DNA from: Mixophyes australis
Lineage: Eukaryota; Chordata; Amphibia; Anura; Limnodynastidae
Direction of reading: 5' to 3'
Length of the DNA stretch: 64,000 bases
Assembly: GCA_036250195.1 (NCBI GenBank)
Contig: JAVHZZ010000005.1
Coordinates: 125,023,398-125,087,397, forward strand
The notes beneath the pieces are model-generated. The model did no database searches. It had not been told where the DNA came from and saw only the letters and a program-made list of their open reading frames with translations. Shown piece by piece: positions 10,169-21,917 of the stretch; position 1 is the stretch's first letter; every line of letters begins with the position of its first letter. The position numbers and the translations under genes are program-made.

Positions 10169-10520
10169 TCACTCGACAAATCCGAGATCATTATGAGGTA
10201 TGCAATAAAGGCAAGTTAAAGGAGATAATCCCTCAAATTTCCGATGATATGGCATGAAACAATTGGGGATTAAGAAAATGATCTTGCCCACAGCATTAAT
10301 CTCTGATTTGATGTCCCTCTGAGTGGAATGGTCACAATTATCTCTGATGCCAAGTGTAGAAAGCTGCCAATAAGTAAGCATTTTGTTTTAAAGTCTTCAG
10401 TTGTGTTCAAACTGTTATGCAAGTTGAAATCTGTTTCCCATGAACAAAGAATAAAAAAATGTTCTTTTGTAGTTACTGTATCTGATGCCTTAATGTATTT
10501 CTGTGCGGTCTGCACTTAAA
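10169..10520 (+). repeat. dispersed repeat of unknown family, copy 1
   Basis: Homologous in inverted orientation to 32960-33390. Shared stretches include ATTAAGGCATCAGATACAG and TTCTTTGTTCATGGGAAAC on the minus strand. Both copies could encode a DALM(Y/H)FCAV peptide, but frames are otherwise broken, so coding origin is uncertain. Confidence 0.65.
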
Positions 10521-10566
10521 ATTAAGAGAAACTTGCCACATTAAACAAACCTCTTTTTTTATCTTA

Positions 10567-11766
10567 GACTGGGTGCACACTACAGTGTTTTCAGAGAATT
10601 TTCGGGCCATTCAAACAATAAATGACCGTTCGGCTCGATTTCACATTAGTGTGTACACTGAAATGATCATCGATTGTCGTTTCAATGTTCATCGTATTGT
10701 TTCATTTGATTTTTACACTGGACTAAAAATCTTGTTCAGTGATGGAATGATGCGTGTATGCACTTACGATCAGGATCTCCCTAAAGTTTAGAGTCATGAT
10801 CTTTTCAGCAGATGGTTATGACAGATGGAGGACAGATCTGAAGGTAAACTTTTTAAAACATGTATAGTATGTACACATGAATTCAACAGAAATACCCCGG
10901 CGCTAAATGTAAAGTACGAAGACCAATATGTGGATAAGTGGAATTATATTGATATAAACCTACAACATGTAAAACAATACACAAGCATGCAATTGAAAAT
11001 GTAAAAACACAAAACAAAAGGGAAAAAGTCTGCAGACAGAAAAACAAAAAATTTAAAAATAATGAAGCAAAAAGTAGAAAAACTATAAAAAAAAAAAAAA
11101 AAAAAAAGGGGGAAGAAAAATATGCATAAAATAAAAATTGGCCAATAAATCAGTTCTAAGCACATCAGATATGTGCACTCCAATGTCCTCCAAGCAAAAG
11201 TAGTAGTAATTATTGTACTATGCTCCACCCCAATTAGGGTTCCGATGGAAAGAGCAAAGTCGATGGAAATAAAACTAACTGCCAAGGTGATGCGCTTTCC
11301 AGAGCAGCGCATGAAGAGTCAATAAATACAAGTAGGTGTCCATAAACTCCAGTAATCAGCTCTACACGTTGGTTACTCACTATATTCTGTCTGCAGACTT
11401 TTTCCCTTTTTGTTTTGTGTTTTTACATTTTCAAATGCATGCTTGCGTTTTGTTTTACATGTTGTAGGTTTACATCAATATAATTCCACTTATTTACATA
11501 TTGGTCTTCGTACTTTACTTTTAGCGCCGGGGTATTTCTGTTGTTTTTATTGTGGATATCTGGAGAGGACTACGGATCGCCTCCACATCTCCCCATTTGG
11601 CAGCTTATTTATATATATTTTTTGGTGAGCGCTGGTATATCATTTTACTCTTTTGTGTACACATGAATTGGCATGCTGAACGGGACTATTTCTTTCTTTT
11701 TTAGTCGTTGGTAATTTCTTTACTCATGTGGCATCAGGATACATTTTCTGTAGTGTGTACCCAGCA
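10567..11766. mobile_element. Harbinger/PIF-like MITE, interrupted by a nested insert
   Basis: Ends are GACTGGGTGCACACTACAG on the left and, in reverse complement, TGCTGGGTACACACTACAG on the right. TTA at 10564-10566 and 11767-11769 is a three-base target duplication, matching the TWA duplication of PIF/Harbinger elements. A related copy with TAA duplications lies at 34298-34865. There is no transposase, so it is non-autonomous. A 773-base insert (10884-11656) splits it. Confidence 0.75.
10884..11656. mobile_element. foldback insert with long inverted arms and 13-base target duplication (PLE-like ends)
   Basis: Arms 10884-11040 and 11386-11543 are near-perfect reverse complements of about 157 bases. 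The 13-base GTACACATGAATT occurs at 10871-10883 and 11657-11669 directly flanking the unit, a target-site duplication of the size made by TPRT-type insertion. The right end (GGTGAGCGCTGG then a T-rich run) and the AGCGCCGGGGTATTTCTG motif resemble other PLE-like termini in the window. No protein is encoded. Confidence 0.7.
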
Positions 11767-11832
11767 TTAGTTGGCCTGTGGGGATGTTTTTGAGCCAACT
11801 TTTGTGGTGATTCATTTTAATGTATAACCTGG

Positions 11833-11965
11833 ATTCCAATCGCCGTAGCATTTATTTGTAAATAGTGCTTAAATTTGAAAGTGAAGTTGTTGTGAAATAG
11901 AATGAAAGCTATCTAGACGAAAGGTGTTATGATCTTCTGAAAGTGTATTGTCCAAACCTAAAAAT
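11833..11965 (+). repeat. dispersed repeat, copy 1 (partner 23215-23350, inverted)
   Basis: Shares long stretches such as ATTTGTAAATAGTGCTTAA and GAAATAGAATGAAAGCTATC with the reverse complement of 23215-23350. Family unknown. Confidence 0.7.
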
Positions 11966-12672
11966 AATATTTTACTGCTCTGATAACCAGGTCATACAGA
12001 ATTTGTTTAAGTGATTGGGTATCACATGTCATGAATAAGTAATCAGCTTTTCAGAAAATGGGTGGTATCACGTAAATGTGAAGGTAGTGAAGTGGCCAAA
12101 GTTGGAGAAAAGAACATAAAAATAAGTGATGAGTGTTTATCTCCTCTGAAATAATCTTTTAGATCCCTACTGTATTTCTTCTCCCTTTTTTGTTTTCTTT
12201 CTTTGTTTTTTTTTTTTTTATAACTTTTTATTAGAAACATCTTTTCCCATAGAATTCTTTCTTTTTTTAAATGTATGATCTCTCCTTGATATTGCATTAT
12301 TCTTCTGTTGTCTTTAAACATCAAGTGATCTTTAACCGTCTCTAAATGCAGTAGGGATCTAGATGAGTATTCCAGAGGAGATAAACGCTCTTATTACAAG
12401 CCTTACATTAACTCTTCTGATACATTTTAAGTTTATTTATAGATTATTTTTTTTTTAATTGGGTTTAATTATATAAATTCAGTTAAAAATAAAACAATCC
12501 AAGAAACAGGTTCTCGTAACAACATCTAGACATAATCCTTTATAAACTAACAAACCACACATTCATTGTTTACTACTAATTTTAAATCAAATAGTCCCTC
12601 TCTAGCAATGCATGACTACATTAAATTAGAAACAAGATGAAAACAGAGTCTAATAACAATAACAAAAATATC

Positions 12673-12703
<31 letters not shown>

Positions 12704-12978
12704 GCAAGAAGAAAACCATATCCGAATCATATAAGAAAAAGTTCAATAAATACTTACAATGTATTCCAGATGCTGTGTCTGGGTATGCCCAAAAACGAAA
12801 GTAACCCAGACTCGGAAGTTCTAGAGCAGGAAAAAAGAAACTTGAGAAAAACCTCAAAATTCCAATAAAATCAAGAGGAATATTTTTTCTCTCATTTTAC
12901 CAAGGCTCAAACTGATTTGTTAACAAAAAGACAAAAAATTGACCTGTCCAGTAAATCAAATCTATTTGAATTATTTGT
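11966..12978. other. AT-rich intron sequence with homopolymer runs
   Basis: Contains poly(T) runs near 12205, 12450 and 12675. No reading frame or repeat family recognised. Confidence 0.5.
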
Positions 12979-13632
12979 TTTGTTTTTGTTTGTTTTTTTT
13001 AAACTCTTTATTTTTGACAACAGTACAAATATAGTAACATAATTGGGAAACAGGAAAGGGAGGAGGAGAAAAAATTCCCAGAGTATACAATACGGTACAT
13101 AATCTGAAAGTACAGGGAAGTTTATCCTTTGCTGCAATGTTAATTGTGCATTTTCTTTCCTTCATTTCCCTAGAGTCTTTTTTGTTGTTGTTTTTCTTAT
13201 TTATTTTTATGGGTTAAAATAGAAGGGGGGGGGGGGGGAAGAGAAGGAGAAAGAGAAAGAAAAGGAGTGAAAAAAAGGAGGGGGAGAAAAGAGAAAAAAG
13301 AAGGGTTCAATGGGTTCCCCTAGGAGGTAGCGACCCGCGCAACCCACCTTCAGGGAGCAACGTGTCTCACAAGAGAAGCTAGTGAGTAGGTTGAGGAGAA
13401 AATTGGTGTCCACCTTCGTGATGGACTAGAGGTACGTTAATAACAGAGAAAGACCATTACTAAAGGGAGTGATGATACTGGGGATTAAAAGACCACAATG
13501 TGGAGGTGGGACAAGTTACTTAGTGGCAGGCATAGGGGACTGGTGAAAGGAGTACCAGGGATCCCAAATCTTATGAAAATTGGTGACTTTATCATGTAGG
13601 AGACTTGTGATATATTCCATTGAGGCTATGTA

Positions 13633-16524
13633 TCATATTCGGGAGGATATGCTTTGGATGTTCGGTAGGCAGGGTGACTTCCAATCCTTAGCTATTTGAA
13701 GGCGTGTTGCGGCACATATATTTTGTGCCAGCTTGTTGCTGAACTTATTGAGTGATTTGTCTCGAGAGCATAGTAGCATGACCAATGGGTCCGGGGAAAC
13801 CACGACCTTCAGAATTTTAGAAATAAAGTCGGAAACCTGGGCCGATAGGTTGGATATGAGGGGGCATGTCCACCAAATGTGATAAAAAGATCCCACCCCA
13901 CCACAGGACCTCCAGCAGAGGTCTGATGTACCTGGGTAAATTTTGTGAAGTCTCTTGGGAACTAGGTACCATCTTGTGTAGACCTTAAATGTGTTTTCTT
14001 TGATCGACGTGTTAATGGATATCTTGGAGATCCTGGTTCTGAGCTGGGACCATCCCTCCTGATCCAGAGTTTTGCCAATGTCGCGTTCCCAAGTGGTCTC
14101 GAACAATTCGATGGGACTGCTTTCTGGCTTTAGGTATACATGATATACCAGGGATATCAGTCCCTGGGCTCCAACTCTGTTGGTACAGCATCTCTCAAAG
14201 GGCGTGGGCTACGTAGTTTGGTCGATCTACAGTTTGATTGTATAAAGCTTCTAATTTGGATGTAAGCAAAAAACAAGGACGACGGGAGTTTAGACTTTTC
14301 TCTCAGATCCGAGAAGGATTGGGGGGCGTATGTCCCTAAAATATGGGTAAATTGAGTAATCCCCGCTTTTTGCCAGGGAGCTGCGTAAGATTTGGTGTTA
14401 CCGGGAGGGAAATCTGGGTTGTGCCAGAGTGGCGTGAGAGGGGAGGGATACGAGGTGAGTTTCCATCTCTTGTGTAGTTTGTCCCATAGATCAAGTGTGA
14501 ACTGTATGGTGGGGTGAGAGTAAACCGAGGCCGGTCTCTGACTGCGGGGAAGCCAAGGTAGGAAGCTGAGAGTGTGTTCTGGAGTGAGTGCATTTTCGAG
14601 GTCGACCCATCTCTTGAACCCCGGGGGCGTCTGCCAAGAGATAATATGGCTTAGGTTGACCGCGTGGTAGTATTGGTCAAAGAGCGGTAATCCACATCCT
14701 CCCGATTGTGAGTGTTTGGCTAGACAGGATCTTTTGAGTCTCGATTTATTCCCCTGCCAAATAAATATACTACAAATTAGTTGGAGATTCGCTAAATATG
14801 CCCCTGGGACTGGTATAGGTAGTGTCTGAAACAAATACGAAATTCGGGGTAAGACGTTCATTTTTATTACATTTATTCTACCAAACCAGGAGATGAACAG
14901 CGGATCCCATCTTGTGAGGTCACCTTTAATGGAATTTAGAAGGGGGGTGTAATTAGCGTTAAACAGTTGACTGTATTCTTTGGTTATCTGGACCCCAAGA
15001 TAGCGAACCGCTTTAGGTCGCCATTGGAATTTAAATGATGACTCTAAGATACATTTTACCGTGTCAGATATTTGGAGCGAAAGAGCCTCTGATTTGGAGT
15101 TGTTTATTTTATAATCTGACAGGGAACCGTATATCTTTAGTTCCTCAAGTAAATTTGGGAGCGAAATTAGGGGGTTGGAAAGTGTCAGAAGGACATCGTC
15201 AGCGCATTTGTCTAGGTATGATTTGATGGTCTGGGGAGGGGCTTCTGGGGTGTGCTGGCCTTTGTGCATATTATAAAGGTTTTCATAGTATTCATGAAAA
15301 GTGCCATTAATGATCCTGGGGTCGTAGGATATATTCCCCTTCTTGTTCCTAATAGAAGTGATTGTTTGGGATGCCCTTTTAGCTCTAATTCTGTTGGCCA
15401 AGAGTGTGTCAGCCTTATCCCCCTTCTCGTAGAAGTATTGGTTGAGCCACCGGAGTTGACGCTCAGTCTTCTCCGCCAATATAGCTTGAATTTCCCCTCT
15501 AACTTTTTGAATCTGCTGCCCGAGAGAGCGGGAGTTAGATTGTTTGTGTTGTGATTCTAAAATTTTAAGTTGGGAGGATAGCTTATTGTATGTCTCATTG
15601 CGCTCTTTCTTCCTGTAGGAAGCGAACTGTATAATGTTTCCTCGGATTACTGCTTTGTGAGCTTCCCAAATTGTAGTGGTCGGAACTTCTGGGTTATTGT
15701 TGATGTCAAAATACCCTGTTATTGCTTCTGCTATTTGCTCTTTAAAGTGCAGGAGCTTAAGTAAAGTCTCGTTTAGTCTCCATGAAGTTCTGCCCCGGGG
15801 GTTCTGAAAAAGGTCGACCGAGAGGGAGAGTATAGAGTGGTCAGACCAAGTGTTAGAGATTGTGTCAGCTTTCTTTATATGTTGGAAAAGATTAGTACAG
15901 CTCATGAACATGTCTATTCGGGAGTAGGATTGATGGGGAAATGAATAGAATGTGTAGTCCCTAGAGGAGGGATAAAGTGCTCGCCAAATGTCAAAAAGGC
16001 CGGCCTCGGTTGTTTGCTTTAGCAAGTTTTTGGTATGCGAAGTTAGGGAAAAGGGGCGTCTAGGTGTTGATCTGTCTATTGAAGGGGACATTACTGTGTT
16101 AAAGTCACCCCCCAGGAGGACCAAACCTTTACGTGAGCGGTGTAATTCTGTGAAAAAGTGTGTAAAAAAAGCTGCCTGACCTGTGTTAGGAGCATAGATG
16201 TTAGCAAGGGTGATGTCTAGATGCCCAATCCTTCCCGTTAAGATCAAAAATCTTCCCTCAGGGTTGTCCTTGATCTCTGACTTAACGACAGGAACAGAGT
16301 TGCGGAGTAAAATGGCCACTCCGTTTTTCTTTGTAGTATAGAGATGAGTAGTAAGCCGTGGAGTGTCTTCTAAAGGACAAGGAGGGGTGGCCGCCGGCCT
16401 TGAAGTGGGTCTCCTGTAGGAAAATAATATCACCTTTCAGTTTATGCATAGTGTGGTGCAGCATAGAACGTTTTTGTGGATTATTCAGCCCTTTTACATT
16501 AAGAGAGAGGTTTGTGAAAGACAT
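13633..16524 (-). pseudogene. L1 ORF2 with complete endonuclease but deleted RT palm
   Basis: ORF2 makes the APE-type endonuclease and RT needed for L1 insertion. It starts at 16524 (MSFTNLSLNVKGLNN). A frameshift near 16375 moves into a long open frame (16433-14157). Endonuclease motifs LQETHF, GGDFN and the terminal SDHS are visible. The frame then passes from QTIKSYLDK directly into CADDVLLTL at about 15206, so RT motifs before the ADD box, roughly 250 residues, are gone with the frame kept. Downstream RT thumb and C-terminal parts remain, with a frameshift near 14150, and the C-terminal Cys region (DLCWRSCGG...FYHIWWTCP) is at 13633-14106. It cannot reverse transcribe. Confidence 0.85.
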
Positions 16525-17274
16525 AACTGTTTTGGGGGAAATGTACTCAGCAGATGGAGCGGAAAGGTGGAACACCAAGGAGAAAAGAGGGCAGAGTATG
16601 CGCAAGGAAAGAAGGGCGCAGGAAAGAAAGAAAAGTAAATAAAAGAAGATGATGAAGTTTTAGGGTGGGAGAGGGTAAGTGGAGTGGACTCAGGCCTCAC
16701 AGGCAGAGGAGGAGTCACAGGTGAAGTGCCTGAATACCAAAATAAACTAAAGATAGGTAGAATGAACCTATAAAATGTCACAAATTAAGGCACTAGGTGC
16801 GGGAGTGCATTAAGGTTTCGTATATCCAAATGTAAATTTAGAACTAGAAATGTATAATTCCCAATATGTGTGGGTGCGTGGCCTGGGGAGTAAAAGGAGT
16901 GTCCCCCGTCTGTCTTGCAAATTATCCAAGTATAATAGATTATTGGTGAGACGGCCAACCAGAACGGAATAAGACTGCAGAGCAGCAAAAGTTATCTTAA
17001 CAAGAACAAACCTGAGTGAACGAATGCAAACAATACAAAGGAAGAGAAAACGTAATGTGCAAGACAAAACAGAACATAACGTTATATGAGTTTAGAGATA
17101 AGATTAGGCATTAACATCCTCTCTAGTGAGGAATTCGGAGAGTTAAATCAAGGAGGTTGTTGGCTAGATGAGGTTTGCGGGTCCCCTTCAGAGGGTCTGT
17201 CAAAGCGAGAGAGATTAAGTCTGTGAATCAGGTCTTTCCCTTCGTTGGGTGTGCGGATCGTTACTTGATGACCT
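16525..17274 (-). other. L1 inter-ORF spacer
   Basis: About 750 bases between ORF1 and ORF2 on the element's strand, longer than in mammalian L1. No conserved reading frame seen. Confidence 0.6.
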
Positions 17275-18084
17275 TCAACTGTCAGTCGGAAAAGGGAATC
17301 CCCAACGATACTTGTAGCCTTTCTCTTTGAGGGTACGTGTCACATACCTAAGGTCACGACGTTTAGCAATTGTTGATGGGGCAAGATCTTGGAACACTTG
17401 AATGCGGTTACCGTCAAAGAGTATGTAGGGAGAGTTCCTGGCTGCACTGGAAATAATGTCCTTCGTCTTGAAGAAAAGGAGGCGTAGGATCACATCACGA
17501 GGGGGGTCAGAGTCCTTCGGACGTGGTCTCAGAGCTCTGTGGACCCGTTCTATCTGTATTGGTTGATTGGAAAGCATAGGGTCTAAAGTGGAAAAGAGCT
17601 TGCATACGTAATCTTCAAGGTCCTTGGGTTCGATATTTTTTTTTTCAGGGACGTTACGCAGTCGTAGGTTATTGCGGCGTTCCCTGTTTTCCATATCTTC
17701 CAGTTTGTCTCTAAAGAAATCGTTTTCTTTCAATAGGAAGTCCAAGTCCTGTGAAGCGTCGTTCTGGAATTTGAGTTAAAACTCCATCTTGTTTTCTAGA
17801 GCTGGTATTCTTTTAGCAATTATGACCATTTCTGTTTTGAGGTCTCCTATTGCTTTTTGCAGATCTACCGAAAAGGCGTTGGTACGGTCAACAATTGGGT
17901 TCCTCAGCTCCGCAAATTCGGCTTTGGTTAATGGGTTTGATGTGCCTGATGAGTCTCCATCGTTGTGGGGCTCTTGAGGGGAAGAGGGAAAAGAAGAGGC
18001 TGTGCCCGGTTTGTCTTGACGAGAAAAATGCTGCGTAATTTCGCCGGGCGTGCCCCGGCGACCTCTACCTGCGGGTCTATTCAT
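17275..18084 (-). pseudogene. L1 ORF1 protein, interrupted by one stop
   Basis: ORF1p is the trimeric RNA-binding chaperone of L1. The frame runs 18084 to 17275 and is closed by a single in-frame TAA at 17776-17778; both sides are in the same frame. The N-terminal third is basic and low complexity, the middle has heptad-like helices (coiled coil), and the C-terminal part has the RRM/CTD region with NNLRLRNVPE, IERVHRALRPRP and the PRDVILRLLFFKTKD signature. Length (about 270 codons) is a little short of mammalian ORF1p. An otherwise intact frame suggests a fairly young insertion. Confidence 0.85.
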
Positions 18085-19602
18085 GTTGAAGATTATATCT
18101 CTGGAGGGCCGTTCGTCTCAATAATGAGAGTATAACAGACAGGTGGAGGACAAGTCCAATAGGGTTAGGTGGACATTAGCTGCGTTAAGCTGTTAGAATA
18201 ATAGGAAAGAGAGATCCAGATCCGGATTGCTGGCCTCTGCTTTTTGGGGGAAATCTTCTCTCTGATGGCGTGCAGCTTTGAGTGAGCCTGGGGTGAGATT
18301 CTGTGGGCTTGTTGAAATGCAGGATCAGGATTCGTTTTCAAGTGTTTCTCCGTGTTCCAGAGACTGGCTAAACGCTGTTAGCTCTTTCAGGAGTACACAG
18401 TGGCCCCAGGGGATGTAGCGGAAGGTTGTAGTCTAGGATGACAGATGGATAGTCTGCTCAGGGGGATCGTGGTAAGGCACAATGGATTGGCCGCTCTTAA
18501 GATCTGCGTCTCCAGGGAGCTAATGCAGCAGGTGCCTTGCACCCTTTTTTTTTTTTTCTTTATTTTATTTTTGCTGCAGCCGGTCTTCAGGCCTCAAGTA
18601 GCGCCAGTCTTCTATCGGGTGCCGCCCGCTGCAGCCAGCAAAAGTCCCGATGCAGGGAGAGCCCAGGGAGAGAAGAGGGCTTAGGGTAAAGCTGTCGGGA
18701 GGGTCAGGCAGGGAAAACCGCTCCAGCGGGATGACAACGTCCGGCGGGGCCCGGAAATCGAGACCGCGGCTTTTCAGCCTTTGCTAGGCCCCAGGAGATC
18801 TGGGCAAGCTAGACAGCTGTGGGACACCCCCAAGCAGAGTTGGGTCATAGCGGAAGGTACCCACCATGGAGGATAATATATTTGGTGCCAAATAAGTCAC
18901 TGGGCAGTAACGGGAAGTATTTTAGGGACGAGTGTTCCACGGAGCTCTTCCTAAGCGTGACCGACCTAGATGGTTGCCACGCCCCGCGTTTTACCTCTTT
19001 TAACCAAGGTTCCCGGTGACAGAGCGATGCGATGGCAGGCCTTGTGGATCAGTGATTTGGTGCGCCTCGTTCTCTAGGGCTTTTGTTGCAGATATAATGT
19101 TAAGGCAACTCACGGCTAGGTACCTCTTTCTCCGGCGTATAGGCTCCCGCCGCCAACCGGAAGTTGGTCTCCGAAAACCGGAAGTCGGATCTTTCGGCCG
19201 TCTAAGTAAAATAATAGCTGTGGCTGCAGAGGCACGGCCAGGCCGCAAATCGCGGTAAAACCGCTGAGGCGTCCAGGGACTTTTTTTTTTTTTTAACCCC
19301 CCAGGTAGGGTTCAGGTACCTCTTAATGCTGCCGAGTATCAACAGCACGATATGGGCGCGAGGCGGTGCGGCCCCGGGAGGCAATCTGTCTGGCCAAACG
19401 CAAATGGGGGAACCTGGTCTGGAACCTACATTAAGTTGGTCCAGGGAGCCAAATTCACTCCTGGAGGGCTCAGCTTCAGGTAAAGTGCAGATTTATGTGG
19501 TTTTCTGCAGTGTATGGACCACAAATAGCTCTTTAATAGGGGATATGGAACGAAGCTCACAGAAACTCCAACTTTCCAAGATGGCGTCCAGGCCACTCCC
19601 CT
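18085..19602 (-). promoter_or_regulatory. L1 5' UTR / presumed internal promoter
   Basis: GC-rich region upstream of ORF1 with CpGs, ending at the 5' terminus near 19602. L1 5' UTRs contain an internal Pol II promoter; here that is inferred from position. A T-rich tract at 19280-19294 interrupts it. No protein coding recognised. Confidence 0.6.
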
Positions 19603-19679
19603 GTTTTGTTTTTTTATAATTGATATATACGTAATCTATGTCGCAAAATATCTCTTGCATCAAAACATCTGAGTTATTA

Positions 19680-20070
19680 CATTCAATGTTTAGCATCAGG
19701 ATGGAATATATTCTCTAAACTTGGATTTAATGCAATTTAAACATAGCAAAATTTACTTCAATCTGTAATTTCCCTAATTGCTTGCTGTTGCATTATTCAG
19801 GGTGAAAAAGTAACGACCCTCTCCTGTACATTCAGGCTAAAATGATGTGTGGGTCACTCTAAAATGAAAAGACTTAATTAGTATGGGACTTCATTTATAA
19901 AAGTTACAAAATAAATTTCCTCCAACATGGTATAATGCCTCAGAAATCCATATATTTCCAATACAAAACTCAATACATTTGCAATGATATACAAGGTCAC
20001 ACTGCACCACTAATTTAAATAGATTTCTAAAATAAGTTATTTTTAAGTGATCCACCTACATATATCAATA
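19680..20070 (+). repeat. dispersed ~400-base repeat of unknown family, copy 1
   Basis: Aligns in direct orientation with 30440-30850, sharing AATGCAATTTAA, ATTTACTTCAATCT, TTTCAGGCTAAA-like and GTACATTTGCAATGA-like blocks in the same order. Moderately diverged. Non-coding. Confidence 0.65.
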
Positions 20071-20239
20071 ACTGTAATGATTCCCATTTACAAAAAAGTA
20101 AATTTTATAATAATCTGGTTTACCCCATACAATTCAGGGATGCATACATTGAATATTTTGAGTCCTCTTTGGAACAACTGAAAGAACTGTGATAAAGAAC
20201 AAACAAACAAATATATTCACTATCGAAATATAAAGCCCT
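20071..20239. other. short unassigned AT-rich spacer
   Basis: Nothing recognised. Confidence 0.5.
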
Positions 20240-20420
20240 TCACAAACTGTTGTGACAATTCTATAATTATAAAAGCTGTAGATAAAGGAGGTCGTGTGGT
20301 CATTCAAAACATAGATGATTATCTTACAGAGGCCAATCGACAACTCAGATAAAATATTTTATAACATTTTACAGTCAGACCCCACCCCCAAATATCAAAC
20401 TGAGCTTTTGAATTTCTTAA
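20240..20420 (+). pseudogene. Penelope-like RT N-terminal fragment
   Basis: Reads IIIKAVDKGGRVVIQNIDDY then LTEANRQL, matching the ADKGGAVVV...DY..EA.RQL block near the start of PLE RT. Stop codons follow almost at once. A short dead fragment. Confidence 0.72.
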
Positions 20421-21917
20421 CTACTAATAAGACAAGGGTCATTTCCATAGAATAATTACAATCTGTACCCTTTCTGTGCCCTATTATTTCTGTTGATGTG
20501 TTCCTTACCTCCCATCTTTCTTTTTATGTTGATTAATTTTCTCCAACCTTTGGCCAATTCATTACCTTAATATTTATGTGATACTACCCATTTTCTACGT
20601 TTTTTTTGTTCAATTTATACATTCATTACGTGTGCTACCCAATCACTCTACACCAATATTTTGCATAACATGATGTGACAAAACAAGTTTGAAAACACCT
20701 TAACCAGCCTGTCCCATGTTTCTCACAAAATGCGGTTTATATCATGTACTTTTTATAGCCCTTGTTTTTGTTCCCCAGCTCAAGAGAGTACAACTGCAGT
20801 GTCAAACTACATGTGAATAAGGGGACATGACACGAAAGTCAGATAGTTGGAATGGTCTTGATCTTTGCTTGAGTGACAGCTACCCCCAGATAGGTGCGGA
20901 GTCTAGCGGAGGAGAGGTATTCACCAGGGATTCCCACAAGGGCGTATGGTCTTAGCTGCTCTCAACTGCAGGGTGCAGTCCTCTAGGGGGTGCAGAGCAG
21001 ATAATACAGAGAACCACAAAGTAACTAAGGCAGAATGAAATGTAGAACAGGATGGGTGCTGTGCGATGATCAGCAGTATAGCTATGAATCACGATAATAG
21101 GATAGGCTGAGAGGGAAGTACAGTAACGGGTCTAAACAGCGGAATAAGCTGAACAGGTAATGCTTTGAAGCGGTGAACTGCAGAGAGCAAAAGCACTGAG
21201 ATCCACACAGGTATTATAACTGGAACAGGACTGATGCTGCAGCCGATGAACGAATGACCTAACTTGCAAAGACAGGAACAAAGGTAAGTGAGACCACGGA
21301 TGGGAGTCAGAGGAGATATTTCCTATCAGGTAGAAGACCTGATGAACTGACACACATAGAAAGGAAGAGGACCCTTAAAAAGGGAACTGGCTGGTGATCC
21401 TCCCATCACGTGGAGCAGAGGTTTAAAAGGTTCCCTGGGTTGCACATGTGCAGAATTATTAGTACCCATGGTCTTCCACAAGACTTCCTAAGACATTCTG
21501 TCTGCGAAACCTCAGGGGAGCTTCTGTGGAATAGCAGCTTATCTCCACTCCCCCTCCAACCCCCTGATCCAGCACCCACCAATGTTTAAAGAGGAACAGA
21601 GCCAGGTGTTTGTCTAGTGAGGGGAAAACACTGTGTACATTTGACCCTAGATATAAGGAGCCACTCCAGGTTGGGGGGATGATCATTCTGTGATTTGACT
21701 CCTGGAAGGTGCAAGGTCTGGTGTTTAGTTGCAGTTCTCTACCAGAGACTACATATGCAGCTGAGAGAGATCCATGGGCTTCGGATTCTGCAATTCAGGA
21801 CAGCCAGGTGACCTTAACTCCTTAAGCTAGTGGTGTAAGCACAGATAGTGTGGTGAACTTGCCCGGCATTTATTTGCTGTGTGTGTGTGTATATAATCTG
21901 ATGATTTAATATTTTAT
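20421..21917. other. unassigned, possibly including an old gypsy-type LTR on the minus strand
   Basis: 20430-20830 is AT-rich and featureless. 20880-21450 resembles, in base composition and layout only, the minus-strand gypsy LTR at 46757-47465 (purine-rich plus strand, AAAAGGGAACTGGCTGGTG near its right side). I could not find paired ends or a target duplication. 21460-21900 shows nothing. Confidence 0.35.

Larger units (their letters stand above)
12990..19602 (-). mobile_element. near full-length L1-type LINE (minus strand), RT core deleted
   Basis: The element is inserted antisense in ZNF830 intron 1. On its strand it begins at about 19602 with GGGGAGTGGCCTGG, followed by a GC-rich 5' UTR (to 18085), ORF1 (18084-17275), a spacer of about 750 bases, ORF2 (16524-13633 with breaks), a 3' UTR, AATAAA (13007-13012) and an A-rich tail at 12979-13000. 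A GGGG start followed by GCCATCTTGG is typical of L1 5' ends. A possible target duplication AAAAACAAAAC is ambiguous against the A-rich tail. ORF1 has one stop, ORF2 two frameshifts and an in-frame loss of the RT core. Confidence 0.88.

Noticed and set aside
11386..11543. Possible small membrane protein frames (11410-11628 plus, 10944-11312 minus)
   Set aside because: They lie in the foldback arms and are mirror products of one non-coding repeat.
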